This document shows, piece after piece, positions 38,873 through 47,822 of a stretch of 64,000 nt of DNA. Numbering within the stretch: the first letter of the stretch is position 1; each line of letters begins with the position of its first letter. The stretch comes from Arthrobacter sp. SLBN-122 (GTDB lineage: Bacteria; Actinomycetota; Actinomycetes; Actinomycetales; Micrococcaceae). Both the position numbers and the translations under genes were made by a program. The stretch lies in NCBI RefSeq assembly GCF_006715165.1, contig NZ_VFMS01000001.1, positions 4,402,001-4,466,000 of the forward strand. Direction: 5' to 3'. The notes under the pieces were generated by a model. That model did no database searches, was not told where the DNA came from, and saw nothing but the letters and a program-made list of their open reading frames with translations.

Positions 38873-40153
38873 TCAGGCAGACTTACGGCGCTTGGCCACG
38901 TGCGGAATCATGGTGGGTTCGGCGCCCCGCAGGACCACGTCCTCAGTGATCACCACGCTGGCCACGTCCTCGCGGCTGGGGAGATCGAACATTACGGGAA
39001 GCAGGACTTCCTCCAGGATGGCGCGGAGGCCTCGGGCGCCGGTGCCGCGCTCCAGGGCCTGGTCGGCGATGGCTTCCAGGGCGGTGTCGTCGAACACCAG
39101 CTCCACGCCGTCGATCTGGAACATCTTCTGGTACTGCTTCACCAGCGCGTTCCGGGGCGTGGAGAGGATCTGGATCAGGGCGTCCCGGTCCAGGTTGGAC
39201 ACCGTGGTGATCACCGGAAGGCGGCCGATGAATTCCGGGATCAGACCGAACTTCAGCAAATCCTCCGGCATGACTTCGCCGTAGGAGTCAATCTTCTTGC
39301 TGGCCTCGTTCAGCGGCGCGCCGAAGCCGATGCCCTTGCGGCCGGAGCGGGAGCCGATGATCTCTTCGAGGCCTGCGAAAGCCCCGGCCACGATGAACAG
39401 GACATTCGTGGTGTCGATCTGGATGAATTCCTGGTGCGGGTGCTTCCGTCCGCCCTGGGGCGGGACGGAGGCGACGGTGCCCTCCAGGATCTTCAGGAGG
39501 GCCTGCTGCACACCCTCGCCGGACACGTCACGGGTGATGGAGGGGTTCTCGCTCTTGCGGGAGATCTTGTCGATCTCATCGATGTAGATGATGCCCTGTT
39601 CGGCCTTCTTGACGTCATAGTCAGCGGCCTGGATGAGTTTGAGGAGGATGTTCTCAACGTCCTCGCCCACATAGCCGGCCTCGGTCAGGGCAGTGGCGTC
39701 CGCGACGGCGAACGGCACGTTCAAGCGCCGGGCAAGCGTCTGGGCCAGGTAGGTCTTGCCGCAGCCGGTGGGGCCGATAAGGAGGATGTTCGACTTGGCG
39801 ATTTCGACGTCGTCGTGGTGCGCGCTGTCCCCCAGGCTCCCGGACTTGGGCGCGTGGCCCGCCTGGATGCGCTTGTAGTGGTTGTAGACGGCGACGGCGA
39901 GGGAACGCTTTGCGGGCTCCTGGCCGATGACGTATTCCTGCAGGAAGTCGAAGATCTCGCGCGGCTTGGGCAGTTCGAAGCTGCCGAGGTCTGCGACCTC
40001 CGCGAGCTCCTCTTCGATGATTTCGTTGCACAACTCGATGCATTCATCACAGATGTAGACACCGGGCCCGGCAATGAGCTTGCGCACCTGCTTCTGGCTC
40101 TTTCCACAGAAAGAGCACTTCAGCAGATCCGTGCTCTCGCCAATCCGAGCCAT
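38873..40153 (-). CDS. clpX: ATP-dependent Clp protease ATP-binding subunit ClpX
   Basis: A 426-residue AAA+ unfoldase. The zinc-binding domain has cysteines at 13, 16, 35 and 38; Walker A is GPTGCGKT and Walker B IIYIDEID; the pore loop GYVGED and the IGFG loop that docks into ClpP are present. ATG 40153 has AAGGGG upstream; a longer frame has no ribosome-binding site. It follows clpP2 after a terminator, so it has its own promoter in the 177-base gap or relies on read-through. Confidence 0.98.
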   Translation of the reverse strand: MARIGESTDLLKCSFCGKSQKQVRKLIAGPGVYICDECIELCNEIIEEELAEVADLGSFELPKPREIFDFLQEYVIGQEPAKRSLAVAVYNHYKRIQAGHAPKSGSLGDSAHHDDVEIAKSNILLIGPTGCGKTYLAQTLARRLNVPFAVADATALTEAGYVGEDVENILLKLIQAADYDVKKAEQGIIYIDEIDKISRKSENPSITRDVSGEGVQQALLKILEGTVASVPPQGGRKHPHQEFIQIDTTNVLFIVAGAFAGLEEIIGSRSGRKGIGFGAPLNEASKKIDSYGEVMPEDLLKFGLIPEFIGRLPVITTVSNLDRDALIQILSTPRNALVKQYQKMFQIDGVELVFDDTALEAIADQALERGTGARGLRAILEEVLLPVMFDLPSREDVASVVITEDVVLRGAEPTMIPHVAKRRKSA

Positions 40154-40286
40154 ATGTGAACCCCTTAGTATCCTGCTGCCAGGCAGCCCTGCACCGTTGC
40201 TGAAATCGTTGGCCGGCCCCCAAGGGGCCGGTTTGTTGACAACATCCACTCTAGGTCACATTCGCCCTCAAGGGTGGAAAGAAAAG

Positions 40287-40319
40287 GCCGGTGCGGCCAA
40301 ATGAACTGGCCGCACCGGC
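40287..40319 (-). terminator. Terminator after clpP2
   Basis: A 13-bp perfect GC-rich stem (40287-40299 and 40307-40319) with a 7-base loop, followed on the minus strand by CTTTTCTTTCC. It lies 11 bases after the clpP2 stop and separates the clpP operon from clpX. Confidence 0.82.
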
Positions 40320-40330
40320 TTCGCGTACTG

Positions 40331-40990
40331 CTACCTCGTGATTGCCTGGGGCTTGATCTTGCGTGAATCAAGCACCTGGTCGATCAGGCCGTAAGCCTGT
40401 GCCTCTTCGGCGGTGAGGATCTTGTCGCGCTCGATGTCGTTGTTGACCTGTTCCGACGTGCGGCCGGAGTGGTGGGCCAGCGTGTCTTCGAGCCAGGACC
40501 GCATGCGCATGACCTCGGCCGCCTGGATCTCCAGGTCGGAGGCCTGGCCGCCCTGGCCGCCGGACAGGGCCGGCTGGTGGATCAGGACGCGGGCGTTGGG
40601 CAGTGCCAGGCGCTTGCCCGGGGTACCGGCGGCCAGCAGGACGGCAGCGGCGCTGGCGGCCTGGCCCAGGCAGACGGTCTGGATTTCGGGGCGGATGTAC
40701 TGCATGGTGTCGTAGATCGCCGTCATGGCCGTGAACGACCCGCCCGGGGAGTTGATGTAGAGGGTGATGTCGCGGTCCGGGTCGGTGGACTCAAGGACCA
40801 GCAGCTGGGCCATGATGTCATCGGCGGAGGCGTCGTCGACCTGCACCCCCAGGAAGATGATGCGGTCCTCGAACAGCTTGGTGTACGGGTCCTGGCGCTT
40901 GAAGCCGTAGGGCGTGCGCTCCTCGAACTGCGGCAGGACGTAGCGGCTGGACGGAAGATTGCCGGCGGACCACCCGAAGTTGTAGTTCAT
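40331..40990 (-). CDS. clpP2: ATP-dependent Clp protease proteolytic subunit 2
   Basis: A 219-residue serine protease subunit. Catalytic Ser113 is in GQAASAAAV and His138 in LIHQPAL; the catalytic aspartate lies in the last third. The N-terminal extension ([16 protein letters not shown]) resembles ClpP2 of mycobacteria. With ClpP1 it should form a mixed tetradecamer, as known for actinobacteria. It is 36 bases downstream of clpP1. Confidence 0.95.
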   Translation of the reverse strand: MNYNFGWSAGNLPSSRYVLPQFEERTPYGFKRQDPYTKLFEDRIIFLGVQVDDASADDIMAQLLVLESTDPDRDITLYINSPGGSFTAMTAIYDTMQYIRPEIQTVCLGQAASAAAVLLAAGTPGKRLALPNARVLIHQPALSGGQGGQASDLEIQAAEVMRMRSWLEDTLAHHSGRTSEQVNNDIERDKILTAEEAQAYGLIDQVLDSRKIKPQAITR

Positions 40991-41026
40991 TGTCTTTGCT
41001 CCTGATCGAAGTGTTCTGGTTGCCGG

Positions 41027-41677
41027 TTAGTTCTGGGAGGCTGAGTCGCCGGAGGACCCGTTGGACGTTCCGCCGCCGCCGGACACCGAACCCGCGTGCG
41101 CGGCGATCTTGTCGAAGAAGCCGTATTCGAGGGCCTCGGTGGCGGTGAACCACTTGTCGCGGTCGTTGTCCTTAAGGATGGTCTCAACGGTCTGGCCGGT
41201 CTGGTCCGCCGTCAGTTCCGCCATGACCTTCTTCATGTGCAGGATGAGCTCGGCCTGGATCTTGATGTCCGAGGCCGTGCCGCCGATGCCGCCGGAGGGC
41301 TGGTGCATCAGGACGCGGGCGTTGGGCGTGGCGTACCGCTTGCCCTTGGTGCCCGAGGAGAGCAGGAACTGGCCCATGGACGCGGCCAGGCCGGTGGCGA
41401 CGGTCACGACGTCATTGGGAATGAACTGCATGGTGTCGTAGATGGCCATGCCTGCGGTGACGGAGCCGCCCGGCGAGTTGATGTAGAGGTAGATGTCCTT
41501 TTCCGGGTTCTCGGCCGAAAGCAGGAGCAGCTGCGAGCAGATTGCGTTGGCGTTGTCGTCACGCACCTCCGAGCCCAGCCAGATGATCCGCTCCTTGAGA
41601 AGGCGGTTGTAAATGTAGTTGTCCTGGGCTGCAGGATCGACGGTCGCCATCCGGGGGGCCTCTGAGTGCTGTGACAT
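41027..41677 (-). CDS. clpP1: ATP-dependent Clp protease proteolytic subunit 1
   Basis: A 216-residue subunit with catalytic Ser100 ([13 protein letters not shown]) and His125 (VLMHQPSGG). The C-terminal tail [17 protein letters not shown] is flexible and unusual in being Gly/Ser rich. It leads the clpP1-clpP2 operon, with a ClgR-like operator about 100 bases upstream. Confidence 0.95.
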   Translation of the reverse strand: MSQHSEAPRMATVDPAAQDNYIYNRLLKERIIWLGSEVRDDNANAICSQLLLLSAENPEKDIYLYINSPGGSVTAGMAIYDTMQFIPNDVVTVATGLAASMGQFLLSSGTKGKRYATPNARVLMHQPSGGIGGTASDIKIQAELILHMKKVMAELTADQTGQTVETILKDNDRDKWFTATEALEYGFFDKIAAHAGSVSGGGGTSNGSSGDSASQN

Positions 41678-41772
41678 GTTTACTTACCTCTCACTGGTGA
41701 CGGTGACATCACTGAAAATCACTACTTGGACACTAACCGGTTTCCCCGGCGTTTTGTTCGTGCACCGACGGC

Positions 41773-41790
41773 TGTTCGCTGACGGCGCAC
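41773..41790 (-). promoter_or_regulatory. ClgR-like operator upstream of clpP1
   Basis: The core CGCTGACGGCG at 41777-41787 matches the palindromic ClgR core CGCYNANRGCG known from corynebacteria at every fixed position, and the left flank TGTT also fits the outer A/T positions. ClgR activates clp genes under protein stress in actinobacteria. The site is about 100 bases upstream of the clpP1 start. No clgR gene is in this window. Confidence 0.55.
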
Positions 41791-41832
41791 GATGGCCGAA
41801 TCACCGCCGTGCCGTTTCCGGTCCAACGCGAA

Positions 41833-41863
41833 CGGCCCCCGGATCGGAAGGATCCAGGGGCCG
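41833..41863 (-). terminator. Hairpin after tig
   Basis: CGGCCCC pairs with GGGGCCG, extended by GGATC/GATCC across a small bulge. It lies 21 bases after the tig stop. No clear U tract follows on the minus strand, so its strength as a terminator is uncertain. Confidence 0.55.
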
Positions 41864-41883
41864 CTGCTGCGGGTGGTTAGGGA

Positions 41884-43278
41884 CTAGGCCTTGGCCTCTG
41901 CGGTGGCGTCCTCAGCCTCGACAACCGCAGCCTCGGGGGCTTCGGCTGCGTCAGCGTCGGCTGCCTCTGCAGCGGGGGCTTCCTCGCCGCCGGGGCGGAC
42001 GAAGTCGCTGAGGTCAACGGTGTTGCCCTCGGTGTCAGTCACCGTGGCCTGGCCCAGGACGACAGCCAGTGCCTTGCGGCGGCGGACCTCGGAGACCATC
42101 ATGGGGACCTGGCCGCTCTGGTCGATGATCTGGGCGAACTGGTTGGGGTCCATGCCGTACTGGCTGGCGGTGGTGACGATGTAGTCGATCAGCTCGTTCT
42201 GGCTGACGTTGACTTCTTCCTTTTCGGCGATGGCGTCAAGGATGATCTCGTTCTGGAAGGCGCGGGCCGTGTTGGCGCGGACTTCTTCGCGGTGTTCCTC
42301 GGTGTCGTGCTCGCCGTCTCCGTGGCCGTTGCCCTCCTGGAAGTGGGCTTCGAGCTGCTCTTCGACCACCGAGTCCGGAACGGGAACCTCAACCATTTCA
42401 ACCAGCTTGTCCAGGACCTTGTCGCGGGCCTCAACGCCCTGCTCCACGATCTTGGAGTCGGCGGCCTGCTTGGCCAGGTCCTCGCGGAGTTCGGCGAGGG
42501 TGTCGAATTCGGAGGCGAGCTGGGCGAAGTCATCATCCGCCTCGGGCAGTTCGCGTTCCTTGACGGCCTTCACCACAACCTTGACCTGGGCGGCTTCGCC
42601 GGCGTGGTCGCCGCCAACCAGGGTGGTGTCGAAGATGGCGTCCTCGTCGGCGCTGAGGCCGGTCACGGCCTCGTCCATGCCTTCAAGCATGGTGCCGGCG
42701 CCAACCTGGTAGGACAGGCCGGCAGCGGAGTCCACTTCCTCGCCGTCGATCGTGGCGGTGATGTCGATGGTGAGGAAGTCACCGTCGGCGGCGGGACGGT
42801 CCACGGACTTCAGCGTGCCGAAGCGGCCGCGCAGTTCGTCCAAGGCCTTGTCCACGTCGGCTTCGGAGGATTCCGCAGCCGCAACCTGGACCTCGATGCC
42901 GGAGTAGTCCGGGAGTTCGATCTCGGGACGGACGTCAACCTCGGCGGCGAACTTCAGGCCGCCGTCGGTAGCGGAGGGATCGGGAACCTCGGTGATCTCC
43001 ACCTCGGGACGGCTCAGGGGACGGATGCCGGATTCCTGCACGGCAGCCTGGTACCAGCCGTTGAGGCCGTCATTGATGGCCGTCTCCAGGACGTAGCCGC
43101 GGCCGACCCGCTGGTCGATAAGCTTGGCAGGAACCTTGCCCTTGCGGAACCCGGGAACCTGGATCTGCGACGCAACAGTCTTGTAGGCCGAGTCGATGCT
43201 GGGCTTCAGTTCCTCAAAGGGGACCTCAACATTGAGCTTGACCCGCGTGGGGGTGAGGTTCTCGACAGCGCTCTTCAC
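41884..43278 (-). CDS. tig: Trigger factor
   Basis: A 464-residue ribosome-associated chaperone with prolyl isomerase activity. The ribosome-docking signature [10 protein letters not shown] is in the N-terminal domain, the FKBP-like domain covers about residues 150-245 ([19 protein letters not shown]), and the C-terminal chaperone arms follow. The last 30 residues are an Ala/Glu/Asp-rich disordered tail. The neighbouring order tig-clpP1-clpP2-clpX is conserved. A tRNA-Pro lies just upstream on the same strand. Confidence 0.97.
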   Translation of the reverse strand: MKSAVENLTPTRVKLNVEVPFEELKPSIDSAYKTVASQIQVPGFRKGKVPAKLIDQRVGRGYVLETAINDGLNGWYQAAVQESGIRPLSRPEVEITEVPDPSATDGGLKFAAEVDVRPEIELPDYSGIEVQVAAAESSEADVDKALDELRGRFGTLKSVDRPAADGDFLTIDITATIDGEEVDSAAGLSYQVGAGTMLEGMDEAVTGLSADEDAIFDTTLVGGDHAGEAAQVKVVVKAVKERELPEADDDFAQLASEFDTLAELREDLAKQAADSKIVEQGVEARDKVLDKLVEMVEVPVPDSVVEEQLEAHFQEGNGHGDGEHDTEEHREEVRANTARAFQNEIILDAIAEKEEVNVSQNELIDYIVTTASQYGMDPNQFAQIIDQSGQVPMMVSEVRRRKALAVVLGQATVTDTEGNTVDLSDFVRPGGEEAPAAEAADADAAEAPEAAVVEAEDATAEAKA

Positions 43279-43359
43279 GGTCTAAGTACTCCTGGGTTGT
43301 GGGATTGGTTTCTGCTAACGCAATGGATGTCCAGGCCCACCGGACCTGGTCACGCAGAG

Positions 43360-43434
43360 TCGGGGTGACAGGATTTGAACCTGCGACTTCCTGCTCCCAA
43401 AGCAGGTGCTCTAGCCAAGCTGAGCTACACCCCG
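43360..43434 (-). tRNA. tRNA-Pro (anticodon UGG)
   Basis: A 75-base cloverleaf with acceptor stem CGGGGTG/CACCCCG, anticodon arm CCTGC-TTTGGGA-GCAGG (anticodon TGG, reads CCA) and T arm CAGGTTCAAATCCTG. The discriminator is A and no CCA is encoded. A TAGACT box at 43449-43454 on the minus strand could be its -10 element. It lies about 80 bases before tig. Confidence 0.96.
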
Positions 43435-43480
43435 TAAGTGCACAGGCAAGTCTACGGTGATACGCGTCGCGAATGCACAT

Positions 43481-43510
43481 TTGACACGTAGGCCATGGAT
43501 TAGGTTTAGT
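43481..43510 (+). promoter_or_regulatory. Candidate tRNA-Gly promoter
   Basis: TTGACA at 43481-43486, an 18-base spacer, and TTTAGT at 43505-43510, about 55 bases before the tRNA. The -35 is a perfect consensus. Confidence 0.5.
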
Positions 43511-43564
43511 TGTATCCGGCTTGAACAGCCAGCCCGGAGTTTCCGCGAAAACGGATCTTCCTTC

Positions 43565-43638
43565 GGGGACGTAGCTTAATGGTAAAGCCTCAGTCTTCCA
43601 AACTGATTACGCGGGTTCGATTCCCGTCGTCCCCTCCA
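43565..43638 (+). tRNA. tRNA-Gly (anticodon UCC)
   Basis: Acceptor stem GGGGACG pairs with CGTCCCC; the anticodon arm is TCAGT-CTTCCAA-ACTGA with TCC at the centre (reads GGA). The discriminator is T and, unlike the other tRNAs in this window, the terminal CCA is encoded. A terminator follows directly. Confidence 0.96.
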
Positions 43639-43641
43639 TAG

Positions 43642-43679
43642 ACACGAAAAGGCCCCTCCACGGAGGGGCCTTTCGTGTT
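43642..43679 (+). terminator. Terminator after tRNA-Gly
   Basis: A long hairpin (ACACGAAAAGGCCCCTCC with GGAGGGGCCTTTCGTGT) that starts four bases after the tRNA CCA and is followed by TTT. Confidence 0.8.
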
Positions 43680-43753
43680 TAAGCCGGAGCCGGCAAGAAC
43701 CGTCGTGGGGCGCTTTGGCGGCGTCACGGCAACAAAGTACGACGGCGGGCGGC

Positions 43754-43761
43754 GTGTCCGT
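43754..43761. repeat. Left target-site duplication
   Basis: GTGTCCGT immediately outside the left inverted repeat, matched exactly at 45052-45059. Confidence 0.9.
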
Positions 43762-43785
43762 GGGTTATAGGACAAAGCGTGTGTA
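43762..43785. repeat. Left terminal inverted repeat
   Basis: 24 bases, matching the reverse complement of 45028-45051 except one G/A difference at position 16. Confidence 0.92.
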
Positions 43786-43798
43786 AATCCCGGGCGCG

Positions 43799-44929
43799 TC
43801 ACGAGCGTCCTGCCCAGCCTTTGCGGTGCGAGAGCCCTTCGTCGGCGCTAAGGCCGGTGCTGTAAAGCTCGGGGCCAGGGTCCTGTTCCTTCTGGGCCTT
43901 GGACTTTGTTTTGGGTGGGGTGTGATGGTGGGTTTCGATGAGTTTTGCCGGTTGCAGGGACTGTTCGCTGTGCAGGTAGAGGTACCACTCGATCGCTCGT
44001 TTGCGGTGGTCTTCGCTCATGCCCCGATGTGCCCGCAGCAGTAACCGGAGTTGGGCGTTGGTGCCGCCTTCAATTCGGTTGGTGGTCGAGGCGATCTGGA
44101 GGCCTGCGAACTCGGTGCGCAGGTAGGTGAACAGTGTTCCGGCCTGACTGAGTCGTTCCAGGAGCCGGTAGGCCTTACGGAGCCTGTCGTGGGTGTACCA
44201 CCAGGTCTGGTTGGCCCTGACCCAGCCCGGCACGACGGCGCTGCCGTTTCTGTAGGTCCGGGCTTTAACCAGGTGCCCGTAGGTCTGGTGCCAGTCGTTC
44301 AGCCCACCCAGCCATGCCGCCGCTTCGGCCGCGGTGGTGATCCTCGTCAGCGCCCGCCCGAGCCGCAGCAATGCCTTGCCCGCGTCAGTCCTGGGCCTGC
44401 CAGTCAGATGGGTGCGGACGTTGCGCTGGACGTGGACCAGGCAGCGCTGTACCGCGGTCTCACTCCAGCACTCGGACAGGGCCGCCGCGATGCCGGAGCC
44501 GCCATCGGTGATCACGACGATAGGGGCGGGAAACCGGGCGAGCAGGGCAGTCCACGCCGCCTTCTTCTCGGTGTCGCACCACTGCCAGCCAAGCACGTGA
44601 TCCCCGGCCACAGCGATCAAACAACACCACGAGCCCACATAGATGCCATCAACCTGAATCTGGTCATGGATCTCGCCCGTGATCGGGATCTGCGGGGCTA
44701 TGGTCCAGCACCATGAGGTGCGGCGCCGGAAGGACCGGGCCGTCCCTAACGACGTTGACGCTGACTGGCTCGAGGTGCCCAGCAGCCAGCCCAGGAACGC
44801 CTCCAGTTCCGCCCGCCGGCTCACATCGGGACGTTCACCTGAACGGCTCGCCCCGCACTCCAGACACCGATACCGCTGCTTACCGGCAGCCGTTTTCCCG
44901 TTCCGAACCAGCGCACGACCACAAATCAA
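43799..44929 (-). CDS. IS1249 family transposase (start unclear)
   Basis: A 376-residue DDE transposase with an N-terminal zinc ribbon (CLIC before residue 1 of this call, then CLECG), aspartates in QVDGIYVGSW and VITDGGSG and the glutamate in TTNRIEGGTN. The domain order matches IS1249 transposases. The first usable start is TTG at 44929, which would cut off the first zinc cysteine. Upstream to the in-frame stop there is no ATG, GTG or TTG. A GTG at 44961 is in a different frame (GTG GCT GGG, a normal-looking start), so a single-base change near 44940, CTG initiation, or programmed frameshifting is possible. The rest of the protein looks intact. Confidence 0.85.
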   Translation of the reverse strand: MICGRALVRNGKTAAGKQRYRCLECGASRSGERPDVSRRAELEAFLGWLLGTSSQSASTSLGTARSFRRRTSWCWTIAPQIPITGEIHDQIQVDGIYVGSWCCLIAVAGDHVLGWQWCDTEKKAAWTALLARFPAPIVVITDGGSGIAAALSECWSETAVQRCLVHVQRNVRTHLTGRPRTDAGKALLRLGRALTRITTAAEAAAWLGGLNDWHQTYGHLVKARTYRNGSAVVPGWVRANQTWWYTHDRLRKAYRLLERLSQAGTLFTYLRTEFAGLQIASTTNRIEGGTNAQLRLLLRAHRGMSEDHRKRAIEWYLYLHSEQSLQPAKLIETHHHTPPKTKSKAQKEQDPGPELYSTGLSADEGLSHRKGWAGRS

Positions 44930-45027
44930 ACACTCCAGAGATATGCAAGCACCCCAGCCACCCTAAGCTTCAAAAGCTTAGCTACCACTGATTTCCCCCG
45001 CCGCCACTGGGAAGCAAGCCCCTCCCA

Positions 45028-45051
45028 TACACACGTTTTGTCCTATAACCC
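45028..45051. repeat. Right terminal inverted repeat
   Basis: 24 bases ending TCCTATAACCC, inverted copy of 43762-43785 with one mismatch. Confidence 0.92.
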
Positions 45052-45059
45052 GTGTCCGT
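45052..45059. repeat. Right target-site duplication
   Basis: GTGTCCGT immediately outside the right inverted repeat, identical to 43754-43761. Confidence 0.9.
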
Positions 45060-45098
45060 GTCGAAGTGCCCCGTTTCTGCGTGTCTGGAGCGGAACGG

Positions 45099-46058
45099 CT
45101 AGTCCTGCGGCTGTTGGCAGTAGGGGCACCAGTAGAGGTTCCGTCCGGCCAGGTCGGCGATGAGCACGACGGTGCGGCACACCCTGCAGGGCAGGCCGTG
45201 CCGTTTGTAGACGAAGTGGGCATCATCCCCGCCGGGGAAGTGGGCGCTTTTGGGCGGGACGGGCGCACCGGCTGCGGCAGCCTTGGCCGCGGTGGTGCCA
45301 TCGAGGGTCCAGTATTTCGGCGGCGTGGTGATGATGCGGCCGTCCGCCACGCCGTCGCCCATGACGGCAACAATGTCACGCCAAAGCTTCCGGGCGTCGC
45401 TGTCCGGGAGTGACGTTCCGGGCAGCCAGGGGTCCAGCCGACGGCGGAACAGGACTTCCGCGCGGTAGACGTTCCCGACGCCGGCAATCACCTTCTGGTC
45501 CATCAGCAGGGCGGCCAGCGGCGCCTTCCGCGCCTGGACGTTGGCAGCAAAACGGCCTGCGTCGCCGCGGAGGTTCCGCAGGGGATCAGGTCCCAGCCGC
45601 GCTAGTACGGCGCGGGCTTCTGCTGCGGTGATGGTTTCGCAGGTGGTGGCCCCCCGAAGATCGGCCCAGCCGTGGCTCCCGGCGAGCCGGACCCGCACCG
45701 CCCCGACGGGCGCCGGCGGGCCCGCGTATGGCGCGCCGCCGCCGTCGTCCCCGTCAGCGAAGGCCTCCTGCTCGCCGACGCGCCGCGGCGCACCAATGCT
45801 GGAGGCTCCGGTGAAGGTGCTGTCACCGCCGAAGCTCCAGGCACCGTACAGGCCCAGGTGGACGTGCAGCACCAACGCGTTGTCGAAATGCAGGAACAGG
45901 TGCTTTCCGTGCGCCTCGGCCGCGAGCAGGCTATGCCCATCCAGCAGCGCCGCTCCCCCGCTGAACCTGCCCTGGGGGCTGGAAACGGCGAGCGTGTCAC
46001 CCGCGAAGACGTCGCCGAACTGGCGGGCGAGCCTGCGGACGGAATGGCCCTCAGGCAC
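45099..46058 (-). CDS. Fpg/Nei family DNA glycosylase
   Basis: A 319-residue base-excision repair enzyme. It begins MPEGHSVRRLAR: Pro2 is the Schiff-base nucleophile and Glu3 the catalytic acid, and the MPEGH start marks the actinobacterial Nei-like branch. The helix-two-turns-helix segment (DQKVIAGVGNVYRAEVLF) and a C-terminal zinc finger (CRVC ... CPYC) are complete. A glycine/acidic insert of about 30 residues lies after TGASSIG. The GTG start overlaps the rpiB stop by one base. It probably removes oxidised pyrimidines. Confidence 0.93.
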   Translation of the reverse strand: MPEGHSVRRLARQFGDVFAGDTLAVSSPQGRFSGGAALLDGHSLLAAEAHGKHLFLHFDNALVLHVHLGLYGAWSFGGDSTFTGASSIGAPRRVGEQEAFADGDDGGGAPYAGPPAPVGAVRVRLAGSHGWADLRGATTCETITAAEARAVLARLGPDPLRNLRGDAGRFAANVQARKAPLAALLMDQKVIAGVGNVYRAEVLFRRRLDPWLPGTSLPDSDARKLWRDIVAVMGDGVADGRIITTPPKYWTLDGTTAAKAAAAGAPVPPKSAHFPGGDDAHFVYKRHGLPCRVCRTVVLIADLAGRNLYWCPYCQQPQD

Positions 46059-46552
46059 TACTCGATGACCTCGCCGGTTGCCTCGTAGGCCGCAATCTTG
46101 CCGATCCTGCGCACATGGCGTTCGTCATTGCTGAACGGCTCGGACAGGAACGCCTCGATCAGTTCCGTGGCCTCCTCCACCGTGTGCTGGCGTCCGCCGA
46201 CAGCCACCACGTTGGCGTCGTTGTGCTCCCGGGCCAGGGTGGCGGTGGAAAGGTTCCACGCGAGGGCCGCGCGGACGCCCTTGACCTTGTTGGCGGCGAT
46301 CTGCTCACCGTTGCCCGAACCGCCCAGTACGATGCCGAGGGCGTGGACGCCTGCCTGCTGGTCTGCAACCACGGCCAGCGCAGCGTTGATGCAGAAGGAA
46401 GGGTAGTCGTCCTGGGCGTCGTAGACCTTGGGCCCGTGGTCCACCACCTCGTATCCCCTGCCGGTCAGGTGGGACACCAGGTGGGCGCTGAGCTCCATGC
46501 CTGCATGGTCGGTGGCGATGTGGACCCGCGGGAAGGCAGGGGAAGAAGTCAC
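46058..46552 (-). CDS. rpiB: Ribose-5-phosphate isomerase B
   Basis: A 164-residue enzyme of the pentose phosphate pathway. Marks are HIATDHAGMELSAHL and GIVLGGSGNGEQIAANKVKG; the GNGEQ form is the actinobacterial type that uses glutamate in place of the usual catalytic cysteine. The GTG start at 46552 gives the normal family length; a longer frame has an unconserved tail. It is translationally coupled to the downstream glycosylase gene. Confidence 0.93.
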   Translation of the reverse strand: MTSSPAFPRVHIATDHAGMELSAHLVSHLTGRGYEVVDHGPKVYDAQDDYPSFCINAALAVVADQQAGVHALGIVLGGSGNGEQIAANKVKGVRAALAWNLSTATLAREHNDANVVAVGGRQHTVEEATELIEAFLSEPFSNDERHVRRIGKIAAYEATGEVIE

Positions 46553-46639
46553 GTGCAAAGTCCGTTCGGTTGTGGGAGCTGGCGGCCCGCCGTATGGAGG
46601 CCGGAACAACACCGATAAGGATACTAGGAGCGGCCCTGA

Positions 46640-47659
46640 TCAGGACTCCGGACGCCCTTCGGCGGGTGGAGCGCTTCCGCCGCCGCGGGCCCTGGCGGCT
46701 ACCCGGGTGAGGACTTCGGCCAGCCGCGCGGCGGAGTCCTGGCTGCCTCCGCTGACGGCCAGGCGCTGGCCGTCCGTCTTGCTCACGACGACGGCGGGGC
46801 CGCTGCTGACCAGCATGGCGGCGGTCCCGCGGTGGTGCCGGTAGCCCCATCCGCCATAGTCCGCGGCCCGCACTTCCGCGGCGCTGGCATCCGAAATGGC
46901 ACCGGCGGGCACATCCATGACGGGGACTACCCCGGCCAGCAGGACCTTCAGCCCGCGCCGGTCCGCCCGGATGCGGGCGAAGAGGAACGCCGCCCCGACG
47001 AGGGCCAGAACCACCAGCAGGAGTCCCAGCCACGGCACCGCCAGGGCGATGAGGGCCGCCGGGAACAGGGAGGCGATGGCGATCATGACAAAGACCGAAC
47101 TCCTGGCGTGGACCCAGAGCCGGATGCTGTCCCGGGCAAGGTCGGGGTCCAGTTCCCTGGTGATGGCGGCCTGCAGCGCGCGGTCGTCGTCCGGCGACCA
47201 TTGCCGGTCGGCCTTGTAGACCATGGCCATGGCGACGCCCAGCGACACGGCCGCGCCGCTGCCGAGCGCGAGGACTGTCATGTCCACATGCGACTGCCGG
47301 GCATCGGCCAGCCCGGTCTGGCCGATGAGGCCGGCGGCAAGGGCAGAGGTAATGAACAGGCTGAGGAACAGCCCCGCCCCCATCATGATCCTGCGCATCA
47401 TCACCGGCCTGCCCAGCGGCACGGCCTGGAGGAGTACCAGCCAGCCTGCTACCACAATGATTACGGCGCCCACCCCTACATAGGCGCCGAAAGGCGCGAA
47501 GTTGGCACCGCCGTCGTCCGTCCACTGGATTGCGAGTGGATCCGGAAGGTCCGGACGCAGCAGGAACGCGCAGTAGACGAAGGCGGCGGCCAGGACGAGG
47601 GGGAACCCGACAGCAAAGCGCATCGCCTTGGTGTCCACCGAATCCAGCAGCTTTCCCAT
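46640..47659 (-). CDS. DUF1648 membrane protein
   Basis: A 339-residue integral membrane protein with about six to seven hydrophobic segments. The N-terminal part (PDLPDPLAIQWTDDGGAN) is the DUF1648 signature, in which PxxIPxHW-like residues sit outside the membrane. The last third is a soluble, basic domain (YGGWGYRHHRGTAAMLVSSG). Function unknown; related proteins sit in regulatory or transport operons. ATG 47659 is used because upstream in-frame residues are not membrane-like. Confidence 0.78.
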   Translation of the reverse strand: MGKLLDSVDTKAMRFAVGFPLVLAAAFVYCAFLLRPDLPDPLAIQWTDDGGANFAPFGAYVGVGAVIIVVAGWLVLLQAVPLGRPVMMRRIMMGAGLFLSLFITSALAAGLIGQTGLADARQSHVDMTVLALGSGAAVSLGVAMAMVYKADRQWSPDDDRALQAAITRELDPDLARDSIRLWVHARSSVFVMIAIASLFPAALIALAVPWLGLLLVVLALVGAAFLFARIRADRRGLKVLLAGVVPVMDVPAGAISDASAAEVRAADYGGWGYRHHRGTAAMLVSSGPAVVVSKTDGQRLAVSGGSQDSAARLAEVLTRVAARARGGGSAPPAEGRPES

Positions 47660-47822
47660 GTATTTAACGCTACCCCTGCGGCCGCCTGGCCAACCGCGAT
47701 GAGGGCAACGGAGGCGGCTGTGAGCTGCACAACTTGCCAAGGATCCCAAGGATGAAAGAATGCATCACAGTGCCGGAACCGGGACCACCGGCCGGCAGCC
47801 GAACTTTTCTGGAGGCCCTCCT

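Larger units (their letters stand above)
43762..45051 (-). mobile_element. IS1249-type insertion sequence (IS256 family), complete
   Basis: A 1290-bp element. Both ends carry 24-bp terminal inverted repeats beginning GGGTTATAGGACAAA with one mismatch between ends. The element is flanked on both sides by the 8-bp direct repeat GTGTCCGT, a target-site duplication of the size made by IS256-family transposases. One transposase gene fills it. It lies between the tRNA-Gly terminator and the 3' end of the Nei-type glycosylase gene, so it disrupts no gene. Intact ends and an unmutated duplication suggest a fairly recent insertion. Confidence 0.93.
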
